This document shows positions 49,922-60,567 of a stretch of 64,000 nt of DNA, one piece after another; within the stretch, counting starts at the first letter, position 1, and every line of letters begins with the position of its first letter. A program made the position numbers and the translations under genes. Location: the NCBI GenBank assembly GCA_902712845.1, contig LR743504.1:2268001-2332000 (forward strand), given 5' to 3'. This DNA comes from Methylobacterium bullatum (GTDB lineage Bacteria; Pseudomonadota; Alphaproteobacteria; Rhizobiales; Beijerinckiaceae). The notes under the pieces were generated by a model. The model was not told the origin of the DNA. It saw only the letters and a program-made list of their open reading frames with translations, and did no database searches.

Positions 49922-51193
49922 CTACGCGGCGCCGGTGGGAGCCGTCTCTGCCTTGCCGCTGCGCATCAGCGCCACGAACCGCTCGAACAGGTAGTGGCTG
50001 TCGCGCGGGCCCGGCGAGGCTTCAGGGTGGTGCTGAACCGAGAAGGCCGGGCGGTCGGTGAGGGTGAGGCCGCAATTCGAGCCGTCGAATAGCGAGATAT
50101 GCGTCTCCACCGCCGTCTCCGGCAGGCTGGCCGGATCGACGGCGAAGCCGTGGTTCATCGAGACGATCTCGACCTTCCCCGTGGTCTTGTCCTTCACCGG
50201 GTGGTTGGCCCCGTGATGGCCCTGAGCCATCTTCACGGTGCGTCCACCGAGCGCCAGGCCCATGAGCTGGTGTCCGAGGCAGATGCCGAAGGTCGGGACC
50301 TTCTCGTCCAGAAGCTCGCGGATTACCGGGACCGCGTATTCGCCGGTGGCGGCCGGATCGCCCGGACCGTTCGAGAGGAAGACGCCGTCGGGCTTCATCG
50401 CCATGATCGCGGCGGCGGAGGTGGTGGCAGGCACGACGGTGACGTCGCACCCGGCCTCGGCGAGCAGGCGCAGGATGTTGCGCTTCACCCCGTAATCGAT
50501 GGCGACGACCTTGAGGCCCTCGCCGATCTGGCGGCTGCCGTAGCCGCTCTTCACCGCCCAGGTCGTCTGCGACCAATCGGACTTCTCGCGGCTCGTGACC
50601 GGCGGAACGAGGTCGAGACCCTCCATCGGGGCGAGGGCGGCGGCGCGCACCTTCAGTGCCTCGCGGTCGAACCGGCCTTCCGGATCGTTGGCGATGACGG
50701 CGTTGGGCATGCCGTGGTCGCGGATGAGGGCGGTGAGCGCCCGCGTGTCGATCCCGGTGATGCCGACGATGCCGCGCGCCTTCAGCCAGGCGTCGAGATG
50801 GCTCGACGAGCGCCAGCTCGATGGGTTGGTGACGGCCGAGGCGATGACCGCGCCGCGGACGCCGGAGGCCGGAGCCGCGTCGAGGCTCTCTAGGTCTTCG
50901 TCGTTGGTGCCGGTATTGCCGATATGCGGAAAGGTGAAGGTGACGATCTGGCCGGCATAGGAGGGGTCGGTCAGGATCTCCTGGTAGCCGGTCATCGCCG
51001 TGTTGAAACAGACCTCGCCATCGGCGGCCCCGGTCTGGCCGATGCCGAATCCTTCGAGGACGGTGCCGTCGGCCAGCACGAGGAGGGCTGTCGCGACGGG
51101 CTCGGCCCAGGGTGCGGGCGTGGAGGAGGATTGCGCCGGGGCGCCTTCGTCTTGCAGCATCGTCGCGATCTCGCTTATGTCCGGCCGACCCAT
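49922..51193 (-). CDS. carA: Carbamoyl phosphate synthase small subunit
   Basis: Glutaminase subunit that supplies ammonia to CarB. The 423-residue protein has the N-terminal CPSase small domain (TGYQEILTDPSYAGQIVTFTFPHIGNTG) and the class I glutamine amidotransferase domain with nucleophile Cys in FGICLGHQLMG and the later His-Pro-Glu of VQHHPEASPGP. The first 33 residues (before TALLVLADGT) are poorly conserved, and an ATG at 51160 is an alternative start; neither has a strong ribosome-binding site. Divergent from yqeY. Confidence 0.96.
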   Translation of the reverse strand: MGRPDISEIATMLQDEGAPAQSSSTPAPWAEPVATALLVLADGTVLEGFGIGQTGAADGEVCFNTAMTGYQEILTDPSYAGQIVTFTFPHIGNTGTNDEDLESLDAAPASGVRGAVIASAVTNPSSWRSSSHLDAWLKARGIVGITGIDTRALTALIRDHGMPNAVIANDPEGRFDREALKVRAAALAPMEGLDLVPPVTSREKSDWSQTTWAVKSGYGSRQIGEGLKVVAIDYGVKRNILRLLAEAGCDVTVVPATTSAAAIMAMKPDGVFLSNGPGDPAATGEYAVPVIRELLDEKVPTFGICLGHQLMGLALGGRTVKMAQGHHGANHPVKDKTTGKVEIVSMNHGFAVDPASLPETAVETHISLFDGSNCGLTLTDRPAFSVQHHPEASPGPRDSHYLFERFVALMRSGKAETAPTGAA

Positions 51194-51387
51194 CGACGCC
51201 GGTGCGACGGCGCGTGCGGGTGGCGCATTGTGCGGCGCTCATAACGAGCGGGCCGTGATGGGGTCAATGTGGCCCCTGTTCTCGACCGGCTCAACCACCT
51301 CGGTCGGCCGATCGCAGCAATTCGCAGACCATCCGGGCGCCGAGCCCAGCTATGACATTCCGCCGAGACGATTTTCAGGAGACGACC

Positions 51388-51849
51388 ATGCTGCGCGCGC
51401 GCCTCACCACCGAGATGAAAGAGGCCATGAAGGCTGGCGACAAGGCCAAGCTCGCCACCGTGCGGATGATCCAGGCCGCCTTGAAGGACAAGGACATCGA
51501 GGCCCGTGGCCTCGGCAAGGAGCCGGCCTCCGAGGAGGAAATCCTCGCCCTGCTGCAAAAGATGATCAAGCAGCGCAACGAATCGGCCGGCGTCTACGAC
51601 CAGGGCGGTCGTCCCGAGCTCGCCGAGACCGAGCGGGCCGAGGCCGCGATCATCGCCGGCTACCTGCCCCAGCAGATGGACGAAGCCGAGACCCGGGCCG
51701 CCATCGAGGCCGCCGTGGCCGAGACCGGTGCGGCCGGCCCGAAGGACATGGGCAAGGTCATCGCCGCCCTGAAGGGCAAGTTCGCCGGCCGGATGGATTT
51801 CGGCAAGGCGAGCGGTTTGGTGAAGGACGTGCTCAACGCCAAGGCCTGA
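51388..51849 (+). CDS. yqeY: GatB/YqeY domain protein
   Basis: A 153-residue protein of the YqeY family, related to the C-terminal tRNA-binding domain of GatB. It begins MLRARLTTEMKEAMKAGDKAKLATVRMIQAALKDKD and has ESAGVYDQGGRPELAETERAEAAIIAGYLPQQ, both family hallmarks. AGGAG precedes the ATG by 8 bases. It lies directly before dnaG-rpoD, as in many alphaproteobacteria, and is separated from dnaG by a terminator-like hairpin. Its role is unclear; amidotransferase function is not shown for the free-standing proteins. Confidence 0.93.
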   Translation: MLRARLTTEMKEAMKAGDKAKLATVRMIQAALKDKDIEARGLGKEPASEEEILALLQKMIKQRNESAGVYDQGGRPELAETERAEAAIIAGYLPQQMDEAETRAAIEAAVAETGAAGPKDMGKVIAALKGKFAGRMDFGKASGLVKDVLNAKA

Positions 51850-51867
51850 AGGCTTGCATCGATCGAA

Positions 51868-51900
51868 CGGACGGTGACGAGCCGCCCTCGTCGCCGTCCG
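51868..51900 (+). terminator. Terminator-like hairpin between yqeY and dnaG
   Basis: A 14-bp stem CGGACGGTGACGAG / CTCGTCGCCGTCCG (one G-T pair) with loop CCGCC, 19 bases past the yqeY stop. There is no T-run, so it may be partial. Confidence 0.55.
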
Positions 51901-51992
51901 GCCGGAGGCATGACAATCGGATGCGTCGAAGCGTTCGGGACTCCTTAAACGCGGTAGGCTAGACTGCCGGCCTGCAAAGGTCTGGTTCACCC

Positions 51993-53918
51993 GTGCGTTA
52001 CCCACCCCACATCCTCGAAGAGATCAGGGCGCGGCTTCCCGCTTCCGACGTGGTCGGGCGGCGCGTGCGGCTGAAGAAGGCGGGCCGCGAGTGGCGCGGC
52101 CTGTCGCCGTTCAATTCCGAGAAGACCCCGTCCTTCTACGTGAACGACCAGAAGCAGTTCTACCACTGCTTCTCGTCCGGCAAGCACGGCGACGTCTTCA
52201 CCTTCCTGATGGAGACGGAGGGCCTCAGCTTTCCCGAGGCGGTGGAGCGCCTGGCCGGGGAGGCGGGGGTGACCCTGCCCGCGCCCAGCGCCGATATGCG
52301 GGAGATGGAGACGAAGCGCACCGGCGCTTTCGAAGTCATGGAACTGGCGGCCGCCTATTACGAGGACCAGCTCAAGGGCCGCCTCGGCACCAGCGCCCGC
52401 GCCTATCTCGACCGGCGCGAACTCGGCCCCGAGATCCGCTCGCGTTTCCGGCTCGGCTACGCCACGTCGGAGCGCTACGGCCTGCGCGATTATCTGGCCG
52501 CCAAAGACGTGGACAAGGAGCTGATGGCCGAACTCGGCCTGCTCGTCAGTGGCGACGACATCGCCGTCCCCTTCGACAAGTTCCGCGACCGGGTGATGTT
52601 TCCCATCACCGATAGCCGGGGCCGGGTCATCGCCTTCGGCGGCCGCGCGATGCAGGCCGACGCCAAGGCGAAGTACATGAATTCGCCGGAGACCCCGCTC
52701 TTCCACAAGGGGCAGGTGCTCTACAACCTGCATGGCGCCCGCAAGGCCGCCCATGATCGCGGGACGATCATCGCCGTCGAAGGCTATGTCGACGTCATCG
52801 CCATGACCATGGCCGGACACCCGAACGCGGTCGCCGGCCTCGGTACGGCCTTGACGGAGGAACAGCTGGCCCTGCTCTGGCGCCATGCCGACGAGCCGAT
52901 TCTGTGTTTCGACGGCGACGGTGCGGGTCAGCGCGCGGCGTTCAAGGCCCTCGACGTGGCGCTGCCGGGGCTGACGCCGGGCAAGTCGCTTCGTTTCGCC
53001 CTCCTGCCGGAAGGGCAGGACCCCGACGACCTGCTCCGCTCGGCCGGCGCCTCGGCCATCGACCGGGTGCTCGACGGAGCCCGCCCGCTTGTGGAGGTGT
53101 TGTGGTCGCGCGCCACTGAATCGACGCCGACGGATACGCCCGAACGCAAGGCCGGCCTCGCTAAAAGCCTGCGCGAGATGGTCGCCTCGATCCGCGACGA
53201 GACTGTGCGGCGGTTCTACAAGGACGAGATCGAGGGGCGCCTGCGCGCCCTCTCTCCCGGCGGCGGTAGCGGAGGCCAGCGCCGGGCCGGCTACGAGCCC
53301 CGGAGCGGAGGAGGCTCGACGTTCCAGCGCAAGCCGAGGCCGGGAGACCCGCCGCCCTCGCCGCGAATCACCACGAAGTTTAATCCGCTCTTCGCCGGGT
53401 CGACGAACTCGGGCGGGACGGCTATGTTCAGGGATCGTGAGGCGATGATCGTCTCCAGTCTGCTCGCCCACCCGGAATTGTTGGGGATAGAAGCCGAGGA
53501 TCTGGCGGCTCTGGAACTCGACGATCCCGATGCGCAGGCGCTGCGGTCCCTCCTGCTGGACCAGGCGGCGGACGCTGATCAGCCCGATGTGGAGGTTCTG
53601 GAGAGCCGATTGCGGAGGGCGGGGCTCGACGGCGCGGCCACGCGCCTTGCGGCCCATGTTCGTCCAGGCGACCGCTGGACACTCGATTCGCACGCGGACC
53701 GGATGCGTCTGGAAGACGCATTGCGTCAGGCCGTGATCTTGCACCGGAAGTCTGGCGCGCTAAATAGCGAACTTCGCGCTGCCGAGAGAGCACTGGCCGA
53801 GGAGGGATCCGAGGCCAACTTCGCTTGGCTATGTGATGTCAAGGAACGTATGGCCGTGGTTGCAGGGGCGGAGGCGGACGCCGACGTGCCAGAATCGGAC
53901 GATACGGCGGCCGCGTAA
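51993..53918 (+). CDS. dnaG: DNA primase
   Basis: Makes RNA primers for DNA replication at the fork. The 641-residue protein has an N-terminal CHC2-type zinc-ribbon region (residues 30-75), the primase core with a Toprim fold (IIAVEGYVDVIAM, LCFDGDGAGQRA) and a helical DnaB-binding C-terminus. Of the four zinc ligands of E. coli DnaG (Cys40, His43, Cys61, Cys64), the equivalents are Ser38, Asn41, Cys59 and Ser62, so the metal site is largely lost. It lies upstream of rpoD on the same strand as in the macromolecular-synthesis operon, but with a 199-base gap. Confidence 0.95.
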   Translation: MRYPPHILEEIRARLPASDVVGRRVRLKKAGREWRGLSPFNSEKTPSFYVNDQKQFYHCFSSGKHGDVFTFLMETEGLSFPEAVERLAGEAGVTLPAPSADMREMETKRTGAFEVMELAAAYYEDQLKGRLGTSARAYLDRRELGPEIRSRFRLGYATSERYGLRDYLAAKDVDKELMAELGLLVSGDDIAVPFDKFRDRVMFPITDSRGRVIAFGGRAMQADAKAKYMNSPETPLFHKGQVLYNLHGARKAAHDRGTIIAVEGYVDVIAMTMAGHPNAVAGLGTALTEEQLALLWRHADEPILCFDGDGAGQRAAFKALDVALPGLTPGKSLRFALLPEGQDPDDLLRSAGASAIDRVLDGARPLVEVLWSRATESTPTDTPERKAGLAKSLREMVASIRDETVRRFYKDEIEGRLRALSPGGGSGGQRRAGYEPRSGGGSTFQRKPRPGDPPPSPRITTKFNPLFAGSTNSGGTAMFRDREAMIVSSLLAHPELLGIEAEDLAALELDDPDAQALRSLLLDQAADADQPDVEVLESRLRRAGLDGAATRLAAHVRPGDRWTLDSHADRMRLEDALRQAVILHRKSGALNSELRAAERALAEEGSEANFAWLCDVKERMAVVAGAEADADVPESDDTAAA

Positions 53919-53940
53919 CCGCGACGAACCGGAATTTAGG

Positions 53941-53956
53941 GTGCCGCTTGCGGCAC
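53941..53956 (+). terminator. Short hairpin after dnaG
   Basis: GTGCCG-CTTG-CGGCAC, 6-bp stem with a 4-base loop, 23 bases past the dnaG stop. A second small repeat, CAAGCG-TAG-CGCTTG, is at 53973-53987. They separate dnaG from rpoD, but neither has a T-run. Confidence 0.3.
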
Positions 53957-54117
53957 ATGGTTAACAGTCGGTCAAGCGTAGCGCTTGTAGACCGGGATAT
54001 GAGATATCGACGCGGTCGCTTCGTGCGCGCCGCATATCAATGAGAATGGCGGCGTGGACGACGCGGAGTGAGCCGAACGCTCCCGCTCAACGCGACCAGG
54101 GCAACAATAGGCGGACC

Positions 54118-56118
<2,001 letters not shown>

Positions 56119-56163
56119 GGGCGGACCGGCCCTCTCTTTCGTGACGAGGGAGTGTCTATCGGG

Positions 56164-56201
56164 AACGACAATGGCGCACCCTTCGGTGCGCCATTGTCGT
56201 T
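56164..56201. terminator. Terminator after rpoD
   Basis: Perfect 17-bp inverted repeat AACGACAATGGCGCACC / GGTGCGCCATTGTCGTT with loop CTTC, 45 bases past the stop. It is symmetric, so it may also stop the opposing gene that ends at 56254. Confidence 0.8.
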
Positions 56202-56253
56202 TCAGCTCACGTCTTCACGCCAGGGGAGGCTACACTCCGCCCCCGAGCCCTCA

Positions 56254-56640
56254 TTAGTTCCCCGCCCGGGCCGGATCGAAGCCGCGCTTGCGCGAATAGA
56301 TGCTTTCGGCGTCGGGCATGACGGCACCCGCTACGGGGGTCACGCGCCCGGCGACGCGCTGCTTCTGTCGAGACCCATCCGTCCTGCAACCCGTGCAGAG
56401 AGAGGCGATGGCCCGTTCCCCGCGGCGGGCGATCCGCTCGTTGAAGACCGTCTGACGCCGGCTGCTGGCTTCGTTGGACTCCGAAAAGCTCGACGTCGGC
56501 GGAATGCCGGCTTCGTCCCGCGATGCGGGGGGAGCCTGCACGGGTGTGTTGGCGGCGGGAAGCAGGATTGGACCGGCCTGCGCGGCCCCGGCAAGCGCCA
56601 TGGCGATCACGAGGGCGACGGCGCGGGGTACGAAAGGCAT
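56254..56640 (-). CDS. Exported protein of unknown function
   Basis: A 128-residue precursor with a signal peptide (RAVALVIAMALAGAAQA). The mature part is Ala/Pro/Ser-rich and then has the basic stretch RRQTVFNERIARRGERAIASLCTGC with a C-x-x-C pair (LCTGC). No family is recognised. It is a lone gene between rpoD and the cyclase, convergent with rpoD and divergent from the cyclase gene. Confidence 0.6.
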   Translation of the reverse strand: MPFVPRAVALVIAMALAGAAQAGPILLPAANTPVQAPPASRDEAGIPPTSSFSESNEASSRRQTVFNERIARRGERAIASLCTGCRTDGSRQKQRVAGRVTPVAGAVMPDAESIYSRKRGFDPARAGN

Positions 56641-56710
56641 GGGTGGTTCCGATGACGGGAGTAGAATTTCGGCATCACGTTTAGCCGGTGATCGTCATTT
56701 TCACCTTATC

Positions 56711-58054
56711 ATGGCGCCAATGGGACGATATTTCCCGTCGGACTTGGCGATGAACGGAGCGACAACTGTTGCCGCCCGGCCCACTCCGACCCACTTTGGA
56801 AACATGCTCGATTTTGGCCCGCCTCATCCCTCGCCGACTGCCGAAGCGGATGGGTCGGAGGCGAACGACGTGCCGTTCGGGTCCCTGCAGGCCTGTGTCG
56901 CCCTGAGGGATTGGCTCCTGATCGAAGGGGCGCGCCTGCCGCAGGCGGACGATCTCCTGGCCGGGATGTCCGAGCGGCTGATCGCCCTCGGCGTTCCCGT
57001 CGACCGGGCATCCACCGCCATCGACACGCTCCATTCCGAGTATTCCGGGGTCGGCCGATTCTGGACCCCCGAGAGCGGATCGACCGTGCGCCTGTTCCCG
57101 CATGGGGAAGCGTCCGACAAGGCTTATCACGACAGTCCGTTCTTCACCGTCCATGAGACCGGCGAATGGCTGATGGTCGACCTGAACGATGCGGATGACC
57201 TGCAATACTCGATCATCGGCGATCTCAAGGCCGGGGGCTACACGCATTACATCGTGGCGCCGCTCTTCTTCACCAACGGCTCGCGCAACGGCATCACCTT
57301 CGCGACCCGCGCCCCGGACGGATTCCGGGACGAGGACATCGCCATACTCCGGTTCGTCATGCCGACCCTGGCGGCCGTGATGGAGATGCGGATCGTCAAC
57401 AAGACGCTGGATCAGGTCCTACGCATCTATGTGGGCGACGAGCCGCACCGGGCGATCCTGTCCGGCGACATCCGTCGCGGGCAGGTCAAGCGCATCCGCT
57501 CGGCCATCCTGTTCGCCGATATGCGAGACTACACCCAGATTTCCGCCAACATGACGCCTGAGGAGGCCGTCGACCTCCTCAACATCTTCTTCGATTGCCT
57601 GGTGCCGGCGGTGGAGCGGGAGGGCGGCGAGGTTCTGAAATATCTCGGCGACGGGTTGCTGGCGATCTTCCGCGAGCGCGGCGACGATCTCGGCGGGGCC
57701 GCCAAGGGCGCGCTCATCGCCGCCCGTTCCGCCCTCTCCGCCCTCGACGAGGCGAATGGCATCGGTCGTTTCGCGCAGCCGGTCGTTGCCGGCATCGCGC
57801 TCCACCACGGGGAGGCGGCCTATGGCAATGTCGGGTCCGGCGCGCGCCTCGACTTCACCGTCATCGGCCGCGACGTGAATCTGGCGAGCCGGCTCGCGCG
57901 CCTGAACAAGGTCCTCGGCGAACCGCTCCTCATGTCGAAGCCCTTCGTCGATTTCTTGTGGGACGAGTCGGAATCCCTCGGCGAGCACGCACTCGACGGG
58001 TTCGCCGAACCGATGGGCGTCTACCGGCCGGGCCGGACACCGGCGGCACTCTGA
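56711..58054 (+). CDS. Class III adenylate cyclase with N-terminal sensory region
   Basis: Predicted to make cAMP. The N-terminal ~250 residues (SLQACVALRDWLLIEGARLPQ ... FFTNGSRNGITFATRAPDGF) form a GAF-like region seen in alphaproteobacterial cyclases. The C-terminal catalytic domain has the metal Asp residues in AILFADMRDYTQIS, the adenine-selecting Lys and GDG of EVLKYLGDGLLAIF and LDFTVIGRDVNLASRLA with Asn and Arg of the transition state. All key residues of an adenylate (not guanylate) cyclase are present. The start is uncertain: ATGs at 56711, 56750 and 56804 are in frame, the last with the best ribosome-binding site (TTTGGAAAC). Confidence 0.9.
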   Translation: MAPMGRYFPSDLAMNGATTVAARPTPTHFGNMLDFGPPHPSPTAEADGSEANDVPFGSLQACVALRDWLLIEGARLPQADDLLAGMSERLIALGVPVDRASTAIDTLHSEYSGVGRFWTPESGSTVRLFPHGEASDKAYHDSPFFTVHETGEWLMVDLNDADDLQYSIIGDLKAGGYTHYIVAPLFFTNGSRNGITFATRAPDGFRDEDIAILRFVMPTLAAVMEMRIVNKTLDQVLRIYVGDEPHRAILSGDIRRGQVKRIRSAILFADMRDYTQISANMTPEEAVDLLNIFFDCLVPAVEREGGEVLKYLGDGLLAIFRERGDDLGGAAKGALIAARSALSALDEANGIGRFAQPVVAGIALHHGEAAYGNVGSGARLDFTVIGRDVNLASRLARLNKVLGEPLLMSKPFVDFLWDESESLGEHALDGFAEPMGVYRPGRTPAAL

Positions 58055-58110
58055 CACCGGCTGGCATATCAAAGAGCGTTGGCAGGGATTGACCGGAGCG
58101 TGGTCCTTGC

Positions 58111-58236
58111 CCACATCTGGGGTGTTCCAGGGAGATCCCCGTCAAGGGGCTGAGAAACCGATGAGCGTGGACCTTGAGTTCGCGCGGCGCGGAAATCCTT
58201 CGAACCTGAACCGGCTCATACCGGCGTAGGGATTGG
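58111..58236 (+). promoter_or_regulatory. TPP riboswitch (THI element) aptamer
   Basis: The conserved TPP-binding parts are all present in order: CTGGGGTG at 58117-58124, GGGGCTGAGA at 58146-58155, GAACCTGAACCGG at 58202-58214 and CCGGCGTAGGGATTGG at 58221-58236. The closing P1 helix is probably CCACAT (58111-58116) with ATTGG (58232-58236), one base bulged. It precedes thiO by about 90 bases and should shut off thiOSGE when thiamine pyrophosphate is plentiful. Confidence 0.95.
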
Positions 58237-58296
58237 ACCGTGGGTTTTCTGTGTAAGGAAGCCCAGCACGCTTCGGATCGGAAGCTGAAGGACACC

Positions 58297-58322
58297 AATC
58301 TCTGCGGATCATCGCGGAGGTT
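58297..58322 (+). promoter_or_regulatory. Ribosome-binding-site sequestering hairpin of the thi operon
   Basis: AATCTCTGCG (58297-58306), loop GATCAT, CGCGGAGGTT (58313-58322): ten consecutive pairs including two G-T pairs, which bury the GGAGG at 58316-58320 just before the TTG start of thiO. The left arm lies within the strand that can instead pair with the 3' part of the aptamer (58225-58236 with 58295-58306, 12 pairs). These are mutually exclusive structures. Confidence 0.7.
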
Positions 58323-58326
58323 TCCC

Positions 58327-59547
58327 TTGGACGTCTCAGCCACCCCGAATATCCTGTCGCGCCGGTCCACCGGTCTCGTCCTCGACGGCAACGCACTGCC
58401 CGCGCGAAGCGACGTCGTGATCGTCGGCGCCGGTCTGATCGGCCTTTCCACGGCATGGCGCCTGGCTCGGGCGGGTCTCACCGTCACGGTGATCGAGCGC
58501 GATACCGTGGGCGCTGGGGCGAGTCTCGCGGCCACGGGGATGCTCGCGCCCGCGGCGGAACACGAGCCGGGCTCCGATCCGCTGCTTCCCCTGGCTCTCG
58601 AGAGCCTGGCGCGCTGGCCGGGCTTTCGCGACGAACTCCAGGCCGCCTCCGGTATCGGCATCGATTACCGGGAGGAGGGGACCCTCGTCCTCGCCATCGG
58701 CCGCGACGAGGTGGACCGCCTGCGCTTTCGTCACGACCTCCAGATTCGCTCCGGCCTCACCGCCCGCTGGCTGTCGGGGGCGGAGGTCCGTGCCCGCGAG
58801 CCGGCCCTTCGCCCTTCGGTCACCGCCGGCCTGTTCTGCGCTGAGGATCATCAGGTCGATCCGCCCCTCGTCATGGCGGCGCTCACCCGCGCGGCCCAGG
58901 CGGCCGGAGTGACCATCGTCGAGCGATGTCCGGCAGAAGCGCTGGATTGGGAGGGTGGCCGCGTCCGGGGGGTCACGACGCCTCTGGGGACTGCGTCGGC
59001 TGGGACCGTGATTCTCGCGGCGGGCGCATGGAGCGGGGAGGCCGGGCTCCTGCCGGAGGAACTCGCCCTGCCGGTTCGGCCGATCCGCGGCCAGTCGCTG
59101 GCGCTGAAGACCAATGCCCGGACCGGCAACCTCTCGCACATGGTGTGGACCGAACAGGTCCACATGGCCCCGAAGGCCGATGGCCATCTCATCGTGGGGG
59201 CCACGGTGGAGGATTGCGGCTTCGTACCGGGTGTCACCGCCGGCGGTCTCTACGCGCTCCTGGAAGGGGCGCGACGCGTGTTGCCCGGCATCGAGGAGAT
59301 GGAGGTCGAGGCGGTCTGGAGCGGTTTCCGGCCGACGTCCGACGACGATGCGCCGATCATCGACACGCTGGTGCCCGGCCTCGTGGCGGCCACCGGCCAT
59401 CACCGCAACGGATACCTCCTGGCTCCCGCGACGGCCGATGCCGTCTGTGCCCTTCTCACCACCGGCGCACTGCCCGATTTCGCGCGCGGCTTCGGCCTCG
59501 CCCGGTTCCGGCGGCCCGCGCGGGCCGAGAGGAGGGCTTTCGCATGA
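58327..59547 (+). CDS. thiO: Glycine oxidase ThiO
   Basis: FAD enzyme that oxidises glycine to the imine (iminoglycine) used for thiazole formation. The 406-residue protein has the dinucleotide motif VIVGAGLIGLSTAW (Gly34, 36 and 39), the VIERDTVGAGASLAATGM loop, and a C-terminal FAD motif with ATGHHRNGYLLAP. The start is placed at TTG 58327 because GGAGG at 58316-58320 lies six bases upstream and is the element buried in the riboswitch hairpin; a frame from GTG 58240 would begin at the end of the aptamer. First gene of thiO-thiS-thiG-thiE. Confidence 0.92.
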   Translation: MDVSATPNILSRRSTGLVLDGNALPARSDVVIVGAGLIGLSTAWRLARAGLTVTVIERDTVGAGASLAATGMLAPAAEHEPGSDPLLPLALESLARWPGFRDELQAASGIGIDYREEGTLVLAIGRDEVDRLRFRHDLQIRSGLTARWLSGAEVRAREPALRPSVTAGLFCAEDHQVDPPLVMAALTRAAQAAGVTIVERCPAEALDWEGGRVRGVTTPLGTASAGTVILAAGAWSGEAGLLPEELALPVRPIRGQSLALKTNARTGNLSHMVWTEQVHMAPKADGHLIVGATVEDCGFVPGVTAGGLYALLEGARRVLPGIEEMEVEAVWSGFRPTSDDDAPIIDTLVPGLVAATGHHRNGYLLAPATADAVCALLTTGALPDFARGFGLARFRRPARAERRAFA

Positions 59548-59756
59548 GGCTCACCATCAACGGGCACCCGCGCGAGGTCGAGGCGGCGGACCTGTCGACC
59601 CTCTTCCACATCGAGGCGGAGGAGGTGGGGATCGAAAGCCCGCAGGGCATCGCCATCGCGCTGAACGGCACCGTCATCCGCCGTCGCGACTGGGACAAGA
59701 CCCCGGTCGCCGAGGGCGACAAGGTCGAGATCGTGCGCGCCATGCAGGGCGGATAG
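59544..59756 (+). CDS. thiS: Sulfur carrier protein ThiS
   Basis: A 70-residue ubiquitin-like sulphur carrier that donates thiocarboxylate to ThiG. The sequence starts [21 protein letters not shown] and ends with the required Gly-Gly (RAMQGG). The ATG overlaps the thiO stop (ATGA). Activation by ThiF or MoeB is needed, but that gene is not in this operon. Confidence 0.95.
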   Translation: MRLTINGHPREVEAADLSTLFHIEAEEVGIESPQGIAIALNGTVIRRRDWDKTPVAEGDKVEIVRAMQGG

Positions 59757-59772
59757 TCGAAGGATCGGGATC

Positions 59773-60567
59773 ATGAACGGACACACGATCGAAGCCGCTG
59801 CCGACGACGCGCTGGTCATCGCCGGCGTGAGTTTGGGCTCCCGCCTCTTCATCGGCACGGCGGGATATCCCACGCAGAGCATCATGGTCGATGCGGTGGA
59901 AGCCTCCGGGGCGGAGATCGTCACCGCCTCGATCCGCCGGGTCTCCCTCCAGGGCCATGGTTCGGATACGGTGCGGCGCCTGAAGGGGTATCGCTTCCTG
60001 CCCAACACCGCCGGCTGCGAGACCGCCCGCGACGCGATCATGACGGCCGAACTGGCTCGCGAGGCGCTCGACACCAACTGGATTAAGGTCGAGGTCATCG
60101 GCGACCGCGAAACGCTCTATCCGGACGTGGCCGAATTGCTCGAAGCCTGTCGCCACCTCGTCGATGACGGGTTCGTCGTACTGCCCTATTGCAACGACGA
60201 TCCGGTCGTGTGCCAGCGGCTCGCCGATATCGGTTGCGCGGCAGTGATGCCGATGGGGTCGCTCATCGGCTCGGGGATGGGGGTCGCCAACCCCGCCAAT
60301 CTCGAATTGATCTGCCGCCGCGCCAGCGTGCCGGTCATCGTGGATGCGGGGATCGGCACCGCGTCCGACGCCGTCGTGGCCATGGAACTCGGCGCCGCCG
60401 GCTGCCTCCTCAACACCGCCGTCGCCAAGGCCGACGACCCCGTCCGCATGGCCCGCGCCATGCGCCACGCCGTCGAAGCCGGCCGGCTCGCCCATCTCGC
60501 CGGCCGCATCCCCAAGCGGGGACGCGCCGAACCGTCGAGCCCGCAACTCGGACTCGTCGGTTCGTGA
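59773..60567 (+). CDS. thiG: Thiazole synthase ThiG
   Basis: Condenses DXP, iminoglycine and ThiS-thiocarboxylate to the thiazole phosphate. The 264-residue TIM barrel has [22 protein letters not shown], the Schiff-base Lys in [23 protein letters not shown], and [21 protein letters not shown] for phosphate binding. AAGGATCGGG precedes the ATG. It overlaps thiE by four bases. Confidence 0.96.
   Translation: MNGHTIEAAADDALVIAGVSLGSRLFIGTAGYPTQSIMVDAVEASGAEIVTASIRRVSLQGHGSDTVRRLKGYRFLPNTAGCETARDAIMTAELAREALDTNWIKVEVIGDRETLYPDVAELLEACRHLVDDGFVVLPYCNDDPVVCQRLADIGCAAVMPMGSLIGSGMGVANPANLELICRRASVPVIVDAGIGTASDAVVAMELGAAGCLLNTAVAKADDPVRMARAMRHAVEAGRLAHLAGRIPKRGRAEPSSPQLGLVGS

Noticed and set aside
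58240..58326. GTG start for thiO at 58240
   Set aside because: It would begin at the end of the riboswitch, has no ribosome-binding site, and its first 29 residues do not resemble ThiO; TTG 58327 has GGAGG at six bases.
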